Shown piece by piece: positions 12,947 to 25,826 of a DNA stretch of 64,000 nt. Source of the DNA: Pyrrhoderma lamaoense (Eukaryota > Basidiomycota > Agaricomycetes > Hymenochaetales > Hymenochaetaceae); the NCBI GenBank assembly GCA_002794735.1, contig NBAZ01000001.1:2480001-2544000 (forward strand), written 5' to 3'. Every line of letters begins with the position of its first letter. Within the stretch, counting starts at the first letter, position 1. Below the pieces are notes generated by a model, which made no database searches, had not been told where the DNA came from, and saw only the letters and a program-made list of their open reading frames with translations. Both the position numbers and the translations under genes were made by a program.

Positions 12947-13834
12947 TTGTGATGATGGTGTGGTCTTCAGTTTCTGGTCTCTCAAAAGAACCACCAAAGA
13001 CCTTTTATACTAGTTGCTATAGTTTAAATTTGGATGCGGACGTAATTGCGGAGAATTGATTGTTTTTCAAACCACAATGTCGTGGATATGTCTTAGATGG
13101 AAAACAACCGCGACTCCGAAAAAAATCCAGTATTATTTTCTTTACAAACTATTACTGTTGGAAAACAGGCCAAGCCAAGAGCGATAAGAGTTCAATGGAT
13201 CCTTGATTCGTTTAATTCTCTCAAAAGAAGCTTTGGATTGTAAGTGGGAGGATTTCGTAAGTGAGACCGATGTATATTGGTAGAAAATACACCGTTGGCA
13301 ACCAACATGTATTAGAACTGATTTCGATGAGAAATGTATCCTTTTTTTCTCTATTCGCTAGTAGTTGCTCACTAGGGGTCGATTCGCTTTGAGAAGATCA
13401 CAGTGCATATTACTAGGAACCCAGCTTTAATACACAGGATAACTTTGCGGAATATGTTAGTTCTCTTTGCTCGCCGAATACCCCGAAAGTCCATAGTTTC
13501 CTTTCGAGAAGACTTGACATGAGGTCTCTTCCTACTTGACATGACAACACAAGTAGACTGTCGCATAGATGATTTACTAGTGGAAAGACGCCCCGAGACT
13601 ACAGACGGTTATAAGCTGCAGGGTTCGCTGGCATCGACATAGTCATTAAAAAGTAGAGGGTCGTTATGCTGAAATCAGACAAGCGATGGGTAGACGAGAC
13701 TGAGTATTTCCGTGATATTGAGATATTTAGTTGTTGTCGCCATGATGTTATTAGAACATGAATAAGCGCTATTCACGCGTGGGACAAATAGACATTGACT
13801 ATAGTCTCAGAGACTGTATCTCCTTTGTAACACA
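12947..13834. other. Intergenic region between GH5 and the LYR gene (divergent)
   Basis: 888 bp separate two divergent start codons, so this carries the control region of the cellulase and of the LYR gene. Apart from the TATA box near the cellulase start I see no convincing gene. Short frames, such as one at 13372-13566 on the minus strand, have no recognisable protein features. Confidence 0.5.
13003..13009 (-). promoter_or_regulatory. TATA box of the GH5 gene
   Basis: TATAAAA on the minus strand, 57-63 nt upstream of the endoglucanase ATG. This is a suitable distance for a core promoter of a short-leader inducible gene. Inference from motif and position only. Confidence 0.55.
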
Positions 13835-14990
13835 ATGAACACGGTCACTCCTCGGTCTTTATATAGATCATGTCTACGTGAATCAAGCAAACTTCCCTAT
13901 GCATATTTGAGGTTTGCAATCTTCTTCAAATACTTGTATGGAATACCAACGATGACTTATTCAGAACCTTTTTTCGTTTAAAATTCCGTGACGATGTCGT
14001 TACCTTATTCACCAAGCGGTCAACTACGAATGGTATCAATTCTGTAAAGTTACGGAGAATAGGGAGAGTAAGTGGCGTGCTATACTTTCGGAGTTTTATC
14101 ATCTTGTGAAAAACAACGCTTTCAGGAACTGAAAAAGTTACGGGCTGCTAACGACGGCGATAGAAAAGCTTTTATTAGAGCTCTCGATATAGCTTTCGGA
14201 AGGAGGGGCAAACTCAGAAATGAACTTTTGGAGGTAAATCATTGAATTAGTTATTCCGACGTTTGTCTCATATCTGGCAAGCCATTCCTGTGTTCTTCCG
14301 TAGAGAAACCTCCACCGATTATTCCTGGCCTTGACAGGTCACGACCACCAGTTTATGGAGCAGAACTCACTGCTCTCCACATTTCTCCGCATTCTCGACG
14401 AACAAAGGCATTAGGCATAAAATCTCTCTCACATCCCCGAACCTTTCTCCTCGAGCTGATCCAACATCTGAAGAAGCTCGGCTCTTAGGACCAATAAGTA
14501 AACGTCTCGAAGTAAATACTCGATGGCGGTTTTTCACAAGGGAAGCCAAAAAAATTTATCCTCCGTTACATGTGGAAACAGTGGCCCGTGGAGAAAATTC
14601 TGAAGGGGATTCTAATCAAACTCTGAATTTACGCGAGGTGGCTTTCAAGATTTTGGGATATTAGATAGTCTGGAGTGTTTATCACAACGCATTGAACGTC
14701 CAAAGACCCGGAGGGAGCGACGAGAATCTTCAGAGAAAGTGGATGCTCATACGGAAAATTCAGAAATTAGCATTCTCAGATTTCCTAACAGATTCCTGAG
14801 AAGAGCACATCAAAATCTGCTTAGTAGGATTCCTAAACTCTCCCACCTTCGTTCAAGTCCAAGTAAACCTGGAAAGTTCGAAGTGTCTGTCTCATCTTTG
14901 GTATCACCACTGTCCCGAATACCTCAAATCGATGAACATAATATGTTGTGGTTACAAAGGGCTAAAGAGTTGAAGAGACTGTCTAAATGA
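13835..14990 (+). CDS. LYR-motif (Complex1_LYR-like) protein
   Basis: Small LYR-family proteins bind acyl-carrier protein and help assemble mitochondrial complexes or Fe-S clusters; this longer fungal member has no assigned role. The N-terminus MNTVTPRSLYRSCLRESSKL contains the LYR triplet and a following arginine, then LPYAYLRTFFRLKFRDDV and ELKKLRAANDGDRKAF after introns at about 13913-13968, 14071-14125 and 14233-14306. The later part (KPPPIIPGLDRSRPPVYG and NTRWRFFTREAKKIYPPLH) is joined only if one base is added at the A run 14419-14422 and one at the T run 14651-14654. The frame then continues to a basic C-terminus ending ELKRLSK. It may be the LYRM2-like/Cup1-like type; function uncertain. 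Confidence 0.75.
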
Positions 14991-15136
14991 TCATACATAC
15001 AGTAACGATACTATCAAATAATTTAATATATCGCTAATTTACCAGGAAATTGTAATATGTAGTTCCAGATAACCATGGGTATAGGGGGAGGGGGAGAGCC
15101 GGGATATATCAACGAAGAGAAAGAAGTGATTGTAAG

Positions 15137-18100
15137 CTACAGTCCTGCGTTAGTGTGTTCTAACTCGAGTCCATGTAATTCGATAATGTGTGTATTATAG
15201 TTTCGGTCTGATGCTTGGTTGATACCAGCTTGCCCTTTACTTTGATCAACTCCACATTGTAAATTGAGCATCGCTTGGTATTCTTCAAATTTGAACTTCC
15301 TGTTCTTCTTGATACCTTCCAAAAGGGCCTAGTACAAGAACCAATAAGCTTTAACTCGTAGTCAGAGCGGGAAAAAAACTTACCTGAGGACCAAGAGAAA
15401 ATAAGGAGTAAAATTCTCTTGCTCGATCAAACTCAAAGTTTGGACTCCAGCTCGTTAGTGTTTTCATATTTTGTCTTAGAGCAATGACATTCCGTAAAAT
15501 TTTCTTGATCCCATGAACATTTGCGATGCGAATGTGGCGAGCATTAGATATCACAAGTTCTTCCATAAGTGTTTCAAGCCCTTCGAATATGAACCTACAA
15601 AACCAAAACAATGAGCAAAATAGAAAGTGTAGTTTAGATCAACAGAGACGTACACTCGCTCTTTTTCAGGGAGTGAGTTACATATACACTCATCTGCCTT
15701 TCCCAATTCGCTGTTTAGATCAATAATATGAGGGTCAGGCTCACTATCCTCTTGATCAATGCGATAATTCCCCTGCGAAATTAGTACATAAGGGTGAATG
15801 AGAACCGTGTAAAAAGTTTATAACGTACATGTCGCATTGCAGAAGAAATATAAAACATAACTCGACATCGGATATCAATTCGAATAGTAAATAATATGAC
15901 TTGTGCCAATTGTTCGTATGTCATGATAAGAGAATTGAACCGACTTTAAGATAAGGGTGAGAAGGGTCGCGATGTAGGCAATATATAATAACTCACTCTC
16001 CCATATCCTTCGTTAGTGGAAGTTGTAACCTGATGTTTTCAGTATTCGCCGGAATCAAGGGCAGGGAAGGAGTTACAGCCGTGTCGGGAGATTTGACATC
16101 GTCTCCAGAGGCTTCTCTGAGGATGCGTAGTTGCTCGACGAACCAGGTCTTTATGAAAAGAACAGTTTGAGCAGGTGAGACAATAGGAAAGTAAAGAAAC
16201 CTGATTGACTTACTATACTACGATAAAGATTACAGAGAAATGCGAAATCGTGTATATTCCCCACAAGATCCTCCTTTTCAATACTCTGATCTTCTAGAAG
16301 GGACATTTCCACTTGACTTTCCTGCTCAGATAGACTGACATGCTCGGGATCGCTAATGTCCTGAATAAAAGTAAGCTTATATCTTCTAGGATCCTTGTGT
16401 TGTGATGGCTTTGACGTACAGCCTTTATTAATTTCCCCAAGCAGGAAGACAGGTTTTCTAGTTGTGCCCAACGGGCCGAAATCAAAAGACGGGTTTCCGT
16501 CAAGTCTTGGTTTTTCCTAGAAACTACATCCTGGAAACGATCACTACAACGTTGGTAAAACTGAATTATAACGCTCAAGATCAGCCTTGAGTAATTCTCG
16601 CGATGGAATGGGGTTGAGCGAAGCATAGCACAGAGGGAATTTATTAAAGCCATTAACTGAGTGCAAGCCTATTCAGGGTGTCAATACCCATCGAGGAACT
16701 CTAATCATTGGTAAAACCTACCTTGAGTAAAGGTTCTGGAGACAACTTCAGTGAGGCAGAGTCCACTAGGAAAGCGTCGTGCCCAGTAACGATGTTGTGG
16801 AATAACATAGACGTTTTCTCCTCTAATTGTGGAAGATAGACATGAAGTACAAAATCATCAAGCACTTCAGTCGATGCACGAGTGGAATCTAGTCCAGATG
16901 GAAGCACAGCTGCCACTCTATCTAAGAATGCCAGAGTGGGCTGGAATAACACACTGACATGGAAAGCATCGGATCGTATGAGCAATCTATGATGTTCGGC
17001 ACCTAGCATCCGGTCGTCGGTCCCTAAATGTGATAACATAGTTTGAACGGCAGTCTCTAGTGCTCCTTGTACAAGACCAGGAACCGTTTCACGTAGGACA
17101 TGATTGAGTTCATCCTCGTGAGCACGAAGCAACTTGCCAGCGGTTCTAGAATCCGTATCTGCAAAACGAAACACTTGCTGTAATGGTACTTAAAGAAGAG
17201 CTAAAACATGATTAATACATATAGATAAATTACCTTGCCACGATCTCGACTAAATTTAGACTCTCTGAGTATCTCGTTGATTGATGTGATGGGATTTCGC
17301 CCAGCAGCGAGACCCTTTTCATCGTCATTCAAATAATCATTAAGAAGAATTCGAACCTACGATAGCTTCAGAAACGTCTGTTATCTGAATTGTAAATTAT
17401 ATATTACCTCGCTTTGTATGGGAAGCCACATATCAGCTAATGGGAATAAACTTCCAGGTTTTGCCCCAGAAGAGTCTTTGAAATCTCGGCGCTAGGCAGA
17501 TAAACAATAAGAACTACTTTCAGTTCGGGTTTAAGAATCTTACCGATCCGATTCGATTAGCTATTTCATATACTACTCTCAAACCTTGCGTGACAGCATC
17601 TAGCTTAGAATATAATGTCCAAAACAGATCCCGTAATACTTCATGATCTGCTTGCTTTTCTAGAGATTCAAGAGCCGCAAGGCGGAGGGATGAGGCATCA
17701 ACTACCGCAGACTGTAAGTCCAAGGACCCATCTTCACTAGCAAATACATAAACACTAGATGGTCGGCCTTGAATACTTGTTGCGTAAAATGACAAGCGGC
17801 GACCCATTTCAGCACGATCATGCACTTCATCGATGGTCTGATCAACGAGCGAGTAAATTTCAGTAGGAATTCGTTGACTGATGACATCTAAAGCATTTCC
17901 AAGTTTCCCTAAAACGGCAAGGGATTCCAAAAGTGTCTCAAGATATGCAAAAGAATCGCACTCCGGGTTATTCGCTTGTTCACGCGCAACTATACTTGAG
18001 AAGGAAGTAACAGAAAAAGACCGTCCACGAGCTAGGCTCGTCTTGACTTCTGGGTCATTAAAGTCAAGTGGAGGTAAGTTTGGTTTTGTTGCTAATTCCA

Positions 18101-19743
18101 TGAGGAATTTGCGAAGACGAGGAGGACATGAGGAATCTTGAACGGAAGGACTTTCCTCTGCGTCGAATGTGACCTTCTTATCATATTCAACTTCAGGCAC
18201 TATAAAAATCAGACCGTTAGTCTAAGTTACGACATAACTCATATAACATACACGTTTGTTGGTTAGGTGAATATGCAGCCCAGCGAGATTCACACCAAAA
18301 TGACTTCAAGAATAGATGACTATGCAACTCGTCGATAAGAATATCCCGCAGTGACTATGAATAAACTATAAGCATAAAACCAGAACAAAACGTGTACTGA
18401 AGAGGTATACATTTTCCTGGCCGATAAGGTATGTTCTCAAGTCAGAAACAGCACCTATTTCAAGCATCTCCGGCTTTCTTATAGTTTTCAAACTTCGCAT
18501 AAGTAGACCAGCTGCTTGTAATAATCGTTTTTCTGACATGAGTGACTCTAGCGTATCAGGGACTGACTTCAGGTGTTCACTAGTAATTTGAATCAACTCT
18601 AGATAATGACATATTCTCAATAAGCTGTAATTAACATACATATCATCTAGCAACTTAAGCATTTCGTCGATCAATTGGCCTCGAGCTGAGAGTTGAATCA
18701 AGTCTGTTCTTTTGGTCCCTAATGAATCCTTAGCTTCTTGTAAAGCCGTGCGGGCTTCTTGTATCTGTTTTTGAGTATCTGTTAGATTAGTTAACATTGA
18801 GGCATGATGTGGGAGCGCCGCAGCGAATGCCTGGTAATGTTCTGCATCGCCAATCAGACTAAAATATAACAAGATATATGCATTCAGTGACACATACTAT
18901 CCACTGATCCCTTGAGGGCCTTAGAAAGCATGACTTTAGTTTGATGGAATGAATCTACATCCTTCCCAGATGATGAACTGTCCAACAGCTGCAAAGCTAA
19001 ATCTACTGGATTAAACTATAGGTGATACTTAGTAAACAGTTGAAGTTTATAAGGTTGAACTCACGTCTGGGTCGATAACAAAAGCCCATTCGTCTTCAAT
19101 ACGATCCAGTACAGCTAACACAAAAATAAATTCAGAGTATACAAAATCAGATCCTTCACTCGCTTACAGTCAATATTTCCGACAGCTTTCGTCTTTCCGT
19201 TCATCTTCCTGCCAGGTACTCTGTCCCTGATACGTTTCTGACGCTGTGCTTCTTCCTCCATTTCACGCTTTCTATCCTTCTCCCAGTCAACAGTCCCATT
19301 GGTCATCGCCCGCTTTCGCTGAGCACCAGCCTGTTGGAATGCATTCAATACCGACTTCAACGCAGCGGAAGGGGGTGGTGCCTGAGCTTCCTGTTGACTC
19401 CTGTCTACACCCTGAGTTCGAGAAGAAGGTCCGGGGCCAGCAACCCCATCGTTATTCGACGCCACGCTCATATTGTCAAAATCGATATTCCTTGAAGAGA
19501 TAGAACTGATAGAGTACTGTGACGCATGTCTAGGGCGCCTTTCTGAGCGTGCTGGCCGCGCGGGAGACGCGCGGACAGACATGGACCCCGTCGAGGAACT
19601 TGGAGTTATTGGACGCGAACTCTGGCTAGGTTGTCGGTTAATCGTGAGCGGTAAAGTCGTGTCAAGACGGACATCGTTAAGATTATAAGCGACTGGTGGC
19701 GGATTGGCCCTTCTGCTCGTCGGAAATGGTTGTTGTCGGACAT
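15137..19743 (-). CDS. SEC8: Exocyst complex component SEC8 (EXOC4)
   Basis: Subunit of the octameric exocyst that tethers secretory vesicles to the plasma membrane, important for hyphal tip growth. A Ser/Arg/Pro-rich N-terminal region (PARPARSERRPRHASQYS) precedes the SEC8 N-terminal helical domain, seen at 18890-18400 with HYQAFAAALPHHASML, QIQEARTALQEAKDSLGTKR and KSVPDTLESLMSEKRLLQ. Long helical-rod segments follow to the end (FEEYQAMLNLQCGVDQSKG). Over fifteen short introns. Two frame breaks need one added base: the C run 16435-16438 (between SSCLG and EINKGCTS) and the GG at 19738-19739, directly after the ATG at 19743. The latter correction yields MSRQQPFPTSRRANPPP; otherwise the next usable ATG in frame is at 19582. 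Family assignment is firm, exact N-terminus less so. Confidence 0.88.
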
Positions 19744-19892
19744 TGAGTACTACAGGATAGTCCCAGAGAGGTCAGTGTAATCTGGTAACCCCAGTCTTCT
19801 TAGATCTATGCGGTAACCATTCGATTTTAAAACATGCAGATCCTCCATCATTCCTCCGTGACCATATTCTCACATAACTTACATACACAGTC

Positions 19893-21173
19893 ATGACCAT
19901 ACCCAATTTACCCCCGTTCCTTCAGTCGTATACTACAGTAGCTCGCAAAATCCGAATCCAATCACTGCATCATACCAGTTTTCTGAGAAACTTGGAAAAT
20001 CCAAAACTCATTGCTTATGGTGGCCTGCAGAGATTCTCATCCGAAGACCATATTATTATTCATCCCTGGTAACGAGCATGCATATATTAATCACTGAGTT
20101 ATTTTTTCACATAAGCCACTTTGAAATTTCTTTACAGGAAATCCTGGTCTTGCCGACTTCTATAGTCCATATCTGTCTCATATCTATAATTCATCTAGAA
20201 GCTCATTAGCAATTCTTGCATTATCACATATTGGACTTTCTTCCTCAGTAGACTCTGTTCCTCTCGCTTTCTCTAGCCTTCAAGCCCAAGTGGCAGGTAT
20301 CTTGGAAAGCATCGACTCTTTAAGGACAACATATGGCTCTGTATTCAAGCTGATCCTCATAGGGCATAGTGTTGGTGCCTGGATAGTTCTTCAAGTGGGT
20401 GCATGCATAGATAATGCAAATCAGGATGTCAATAATATCAGTATTAACAATCACAAACAATTGCTTACAGGCTTTTAAAGAAACCTCTAGTCAGGTGGCC
20501 GGAGTATTTCTTCTCTTCCCCACTATAGCTCACATACTAAATACTCCCAACGGCAAACGACTCTCAGTACGTCCGGAGGCTTCATAATCCCAAATTGAAT
20601 CACTAATACTCAGGATACTTCTTCTCAGTGGATATTTAAACATCCGATTCCTACTGTTCTCTCTAAATTAACAAATGCCTTACGGTTCATCCCAAAGAGC
20701 GTCATTAAAGCCGCTCTCTTCAGTGACTGGCCTCAGAACAGATGTCTGTCCTCTGGTCCTTTCTTTCTTCCCCATCTGCGGTTCTCGCATCACTAATAAT
20801 GGCTGGAGAAGAAATGCGTACCATCAAGGATCTTGATACTCGTTTCTTGAAGAAATTAGGGATAAGCTATACTTCTTTTTTGCTACTGAAGATGACTGGG
20901 TTGGATCAAACAAGGAACTAATCATGAAGGCACTGTCAGGAGGTGCTCGAGCAATTCAAATTGTTCATGGGAGACACGGCATCCCTCATGCCTATTGTAT
21001 AAGTAAGTTGATGATTTATGAGCTTCTGTTGAATACCTAATTATTGCATTTGTATACAAGACCACAGTGAAGAATTGGGGGATCAAACTTTACAATGGCT
21101 TCATGAAGAAACTTTAACCATACTACATAGCAATTACTATATCTATAGTTTACATTCATCTAGGTGTAGGTAA
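19893..21173 (+). CDS. LDAH: Lipid droplet-associated hydrolase (LDAH/DUF2305 family)
   Basis: Alpha/beta hydrolase of the LDAH family, linked to sterol ester and triglyceride turnover on lipid droplets. Key parts are the oxyanion block ILLFIPGNPGLADFY (20063-20160, split by an intron), the nucleophile elbow LIGHSVGAW (GHSVG, near 20365), FLLFPTIAHILNTPNG, and the catalytic His in IVHGRHGIPHAYC (near 20975). Introns near 20069-20138, 20395-20471, 20568-20613 and 21001-21060. Four one-base losses are needed to read it through: 19897-19898 just after the start codon, 20044-20045, about 20739 and 20843-20845. Corrected N-terminus begins MTHTQFTPVPSV. This gene has one of the densest sets of frame breaks in the window, so a pseudogene cannot be fully excluded, though catalytic residues are intact. 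It diverges from SEC8 by only 150 bp. Confidence 0.85.
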
Positions 21174-21357
21174 GGCGGACAATATAAAAGTGATAAAAAC
21201 TACATGGAATGATACTTATACATCAAGAGTTGGATTACGCATGTCTCAAAAGCAAAACAAAAGCAAATAAGTACATGCCGTTAGGTCGGGAGTAAATTAT
21301 AAGATAAAAAGGCATACAATACAAAGCCAGTTAGAAAGCAGATGGAATGTCTCAATA

Positions 21358-21363
<6 letters not shown>

Positions 21364-21389
<26 letters not shown>
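21364..21389. repeat. (GA)13 microsatellite
   Basis: Twenty-six bases of perfect alternating GA lie in the 3' intergenic space between LDAH and the SNF2-RING gene. Likely length-variable between strains. Confidence 0.9.
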
Positions 21390-21408
21390 AAAGACTGAGC
21401 AAAAAAAT

Positions 21409-24400
21409 CTAATCGTTAAAGAGTTGCCTGAGCTCTTCTATGCGTCGCTGATGGACCTCTGCTTTACTCAGGTGAGAACCAAGCGTCATATTAGCAAGTT
21501 CTGTCTTCTTCTGCTGGACCTCTAGCAAGCGAGCTTCGATTGTATTTTCGATGATAAGTTTGACAGTAGTAACGGGGCGAGTTTGACCGAGACGATGCTA
21601 GAGATGATGATGAGGTAGAGGATCATATGATATATGCGATATTACTTACGATACGATCCACTGCCTGATTCTCAACCGCAGGGTTCCTACCTTATGATCA
21701 AAAAAAAGAAATAAACAAGAATGGATAGAGACATACCAATAAGGGTCCATTAGGTACACTCTTTGAGCGGCTGTCAAGTTCAAACCAACTCCCCCTGCCT
21801 TAAGACTAACCAATAGGACTTCACACGCTGGTTTGTTCTTTAACGCATCCATAGCTCGTGTACGATCGTCACGTTTCATTGTTCCATCGAGTCTATCATA
21901 CTGGATCCCAGCAACTTCTAGAGCATCCTCAATCCTTAAGTGAAAAGTCATTAGTAATTCCTGGCGTACTAGAACAAAAGACGACTTACTTATCGAGCAT
22001 CGTCGTCCACTGGGAACTACAAAAGAAGTCAACTAGAATCATAGTTAGCTTTACATGGAAAGAAAACGATACTCACAAAACAACCGTTTTTATGATATTA
22101 TCATCCAACCGGTTGCCCTTATCATCTACCATTTGAACTTCAACTGAGGCAGGATCATAGTTCTGGGAATAAGGGTTCATGCGTGAGAACCCAACAAGAT
22201 CATTTAGCAGTGCTTTGACCTTCGTCGAAGGATGGAAACTCTCAATGTTCACTCCCTTCTGTCTCTTCTCTTTTCGAGCTGGCTTCTTTCTCACTGCAGT
22301 GTCCCCAAACGTACAATCTGGGTTAACTTCAACAGCGTCCGAAGGGCGAAGTTGCGTTCGACAGACCGTGCATTCCCGCGGGGTATCGTCGCCTCCAATA
22401 GGCCAGCGCGGAAATATGTTATTCTGAAAACATGCAATGCAGAACAGGTGTTGACAACGTGACAAAACAGGTCGGTAAAGTGTTGGCGAGCTTTGACGAG
22501 TAGGTGCACGGGATGTTGCTTTAGATTTCCTTCCACGCTTCGACGGTGCAGGCCCTTCGAAGTCCATCCCCGCCTCTTTTTGACTTGCATCTTGAGGCGT
22601 ACCTAGATCACAGCCACATTCTGCACATTGAGCAGTCCCAGAATCACGAATAAGACTGAAGATAGCACTTGCGCGAGAGACATTAATACCCTCTACAGTG
22701 ATTTCTTCGATTACTTTCTCATAATTAACTTCCGAATCTGATGGGCCTTTTCCATCCACGAGTTCAAAATGATCACAAATCTGCCTTAGACGCAGAATTT
22801 TCTGCAAGATCCCGACGTAATTCTTCATCACCTCATTCTTATGAGAAAGCTCTTTGAATTCATCCCGTGACTCCTGAAAAAACTCGTTATAAATCTGTTG
22901 CTCCTGAGCATCAAATTTAAGTAGGCGAAGTTCATCGCGCCGGGAGGAAGTGACAATATTGATTGCCCGTTCTCTGCTTTGGACTCTTTGGTTCGTCGAA
23001 GGGTAATAGATTTCATGATAGTCTGTAGACGAGCAACGCCGAGAGGCTGACCAAACTTGACAGGTGTCCCGATATATTCTTGCCAAACAGATTTATCATC
23101 AAATGGACTCAGTCGAAGAAATTTAATCAGAGCATAGACATCGTCAAGCTTGTTCTGGACCGGGGTACCTGTCAGGCACAGACGGCGGTCTGCTTCCAGG
23201 TCACAAGACGCTCGGCTTGCAATTGTCGAAGTTTCCTTAATTGAACTTGTAAAGTAACAAATGATAAGGTGAGATGATGAAGGAATTTGCAATCAACTTA
23301 CTGAGCTTCATCTAGAACCACTCTAAACCAGTGAATACTTTGCAACGGACTGGTAGCTTCAGAAGCTCCAGATAGTAAGGCCATATTTTTCTTCCTCTTA
23401 GTTCCTTTCTTCTCTACGAGCCTAATTGTTTGATTTCCCGAATTACAGTTATCTGCACTGACATCCTCACTATCTTCGTCCTCGTCATCAGCGTCCTGAA
23501 TATTAACACTTTTCGTTTGTTTTGAGTATTCCGAGGCAAGTGTAGCATATGTTGTAATCACTGCGTCGAAGTCAGCAAGAAATTTCGGGTCTGGACGACG
23601 TGTGTTCCCATGGTAAATATAGACTCGCAAGTTGTTCCTTTCGCATTTCGGCTCTGAAGGTGGTTGAATAGCAGGAGTAGGTGTGTTAGAAGAGGATTCG
23701 TCGCCAGCAACAGATAAATTATTGAATTCATATGTAGGGGCACCACACGTGAACAGCTGCGATAAAGTTGATTGTGCTAAGTTACAGTTTGTCCCCGCTC
23801 CGCCCACAACTTGTACTTTTCCCGCCCAGTGCTCACGAAATTGGTCTTCCCAATTTACGACCGTAGATAATGGGCATACAATCAAGGTGGCTCTACTCCT
23901 AACCTTTATTCTGCGAGCCCGAATATACTCTGCCTCTAATTTCTCTTGCTCCTTCGCCGCCTGAGCCTTCTGCTTGGATGAGCCGGTAGTAGAGATACCT
24001 GGATTATCTGGCATTCCCCATACTTTCCCAGAAAAATGAGATGCATTTAGAGAAAGTTCCGAATCTCGATGCTCAAGAAGAGGTTTATGTATTTGAGGCA
24101 GTGGCTGCTCAGCAAATTCACGTGCGTCAGCTAGTGTGTAGGCAATCAAAGATACACAAGTGATTGTCTTTCCCAAACCCATCTGTAGCATGACATCTTA
24201 GTGTAAACTGTACAAGTTCATGATATATAAAACTACATACATCATCGGCTAGTAAGGCACCCTTGCAATCTTTGGGTTCAGTTGAAGCTTCTCTCTGGGT
24301 AACAAGGTTGATCCACGTTCGATTCACTCCATTATGTTGAAGTTTCCATAGAGAAGACGATTTCCCACCGGCTCGCCTCGATTCTTTTTCCCGTTCCAGA

Positions 24401-25826
24401 ATAAATGTAAGTGCCTTCTTTTGGTGAGGATAAAGTACTGTTCCAACATCCGGACCTTACCAAGTGTTTTGGGTATTAGTGACGAATATGAGATGAGCGA
24501 CCATATACAAACCTGGATCGGTCTCTTCGAGATCATCGCCACCCCTCAGGCTTTTGAATACCTCGTCCACCTGACTTCTCTGTATCTCCACGCTCTTTGC
24601 TGCCACTGTAGGTGTACTCCATCTATTACCGCCGATACCGGAGGAAGCGATCCTTGATGAGCCAACGTTAAATGTACGCGCGTGACCACCGGGAGGAGGG
24701 TTGTGAGGATTCAAGTATAGGAGTTGCTGTATACGTTCAGGTTCCCATACTTGCGAAGGATGGTCAAGGAGCAAACCGTATTGTTTGAGGTAACGTGACA
24801 CAATAGGTATATTTCCGTTTGGCGTTTGTATGAGTATATGCAATGGAAGAATGGGAAGCTGTGACGATATAGTAATCAACATCTAGTATAGATAGTGGGC
24901 TTCCAAGTAACCTACGTTTGGTTGACCTCTTCGCACTCTCGCATCAAGCCGAACAAGCCCCTTCCCTAACATTGGGCCGAGTATTGTGGCTGCCTTTTGT
25001 TCAACAACACCGAAAGTCTCTCCTTGGATGATTTCACCAGTAGAAGCCCTAATATTAGGTGTTCTGATATGTATAGTATCATCTGCCCTTGGATCGAGCA
25101 GCTTGGCAGTGCCGTCATATTGTAGGCGTACAGTAGCCCAATCAATTTCTATTGGACTAATCAATGGAACAGTTGGGTTTGTAAATATGACAATGGATAT
25201 AAGACAAGTGCTGTAACAGTTAGTTGCCAATGCAAACAGGAGTTTTAGGAGGTACATTAAGAGTATCTGGATTTAAAGACATCTCTTTTTGTGACTCAGA
25301 CAGATGCTGTGTTGAAGGGGGCGCTTGATGCGACGGCGGTGGAGGAGAGGGGGATCTAGTGAGATCAATGATTTTAGATTGTTGCGGCTCTTGAACTCGA
25401 TGATGATGAGAACCATTAGTAAGTGGGTGGCCGGTCATAGACGGAGTAACAGAGCTGGTTGTTTGAATGCCTGGCGAGAGTTAGAAGTGACAGGCGAGCT
25501 CTGAAACGGTGTATATGCACCCTGAGACTGGGGTGGTCGAGTTGAAGAAGGAAGCGAGGGAGATCTTAGAATAATTCCCGGGGCTTGCCTATCTGAAGGA
25601 GGTTGTTTTGAAGTAGACGAGGGTGAAGAGGGTGAATGAGGGCCACATGAGTACTCGATGAAGATGTTGGATTCATATCCTGATCTATGCGAGGTCTTTT
25701 GATCTGCCTTGGGAGTTCAGGGCTATCATCATCTTGGGTCAAGTCGATGGAGTTTGGATGAGTATAAGAGTGAGTGAAAGAAGTTGAAGACGACGGAGGT
25801 GGATGGAAATGAGAGTTTGTTGCCAT
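21409..25826 (-). CDS. SNF2-family ATPase with inserted RING finger (HLTF/Rad5/Uls1-like)
   Basis: DNA-dependent ATPase combined with an E3 ubiquitin-ligase RING, the architecture of HLTF/Rad5 (replication-fork remodelling, PCNA polyubiquitination) and Uls1 or S. pombe Rrp1/Rrp2. The N-terminus is Ser/Pro-rich and disordered (MATNSHFHPPPSSSTSF; SIDLTQDDD, IIDLTRSPSP, possible SUMO-interacting segments). Then come Walker A DDMGLGKTIT (24190), DEAQ box (VVLDEAQ, 23300), RRLCLTGTPVQNKLDD (23170), a C3HC4 RING at 22650-22330 (CAECGC, CQHLFCIACF, CTVCRTQL), and the helicase C domain (SLKAGGVGLNLTAAQRV, QAVDRIHRLGQTRPV). It ends RRIEELRQLFND. One-base losses at 22942-22944, 25470-25471 and 25640-25642 must be corrected. 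HLTF/Rad5 versus Uls1 could not be settled: no clear HIRAN domain was seen. Confidence 0.9.

Noticed and set aside
13372..13566. Small minus-strand open frame between GH5 and the LYR gene
   Set aside because: Arg/Lys-rich translation without features or introns, inside a divergent promoter region.
21364..21389. GA repeat as a regulatory element
   Set aside because: It lies between two converging 3' ends; a simple microsatellite is the easiest explanation.
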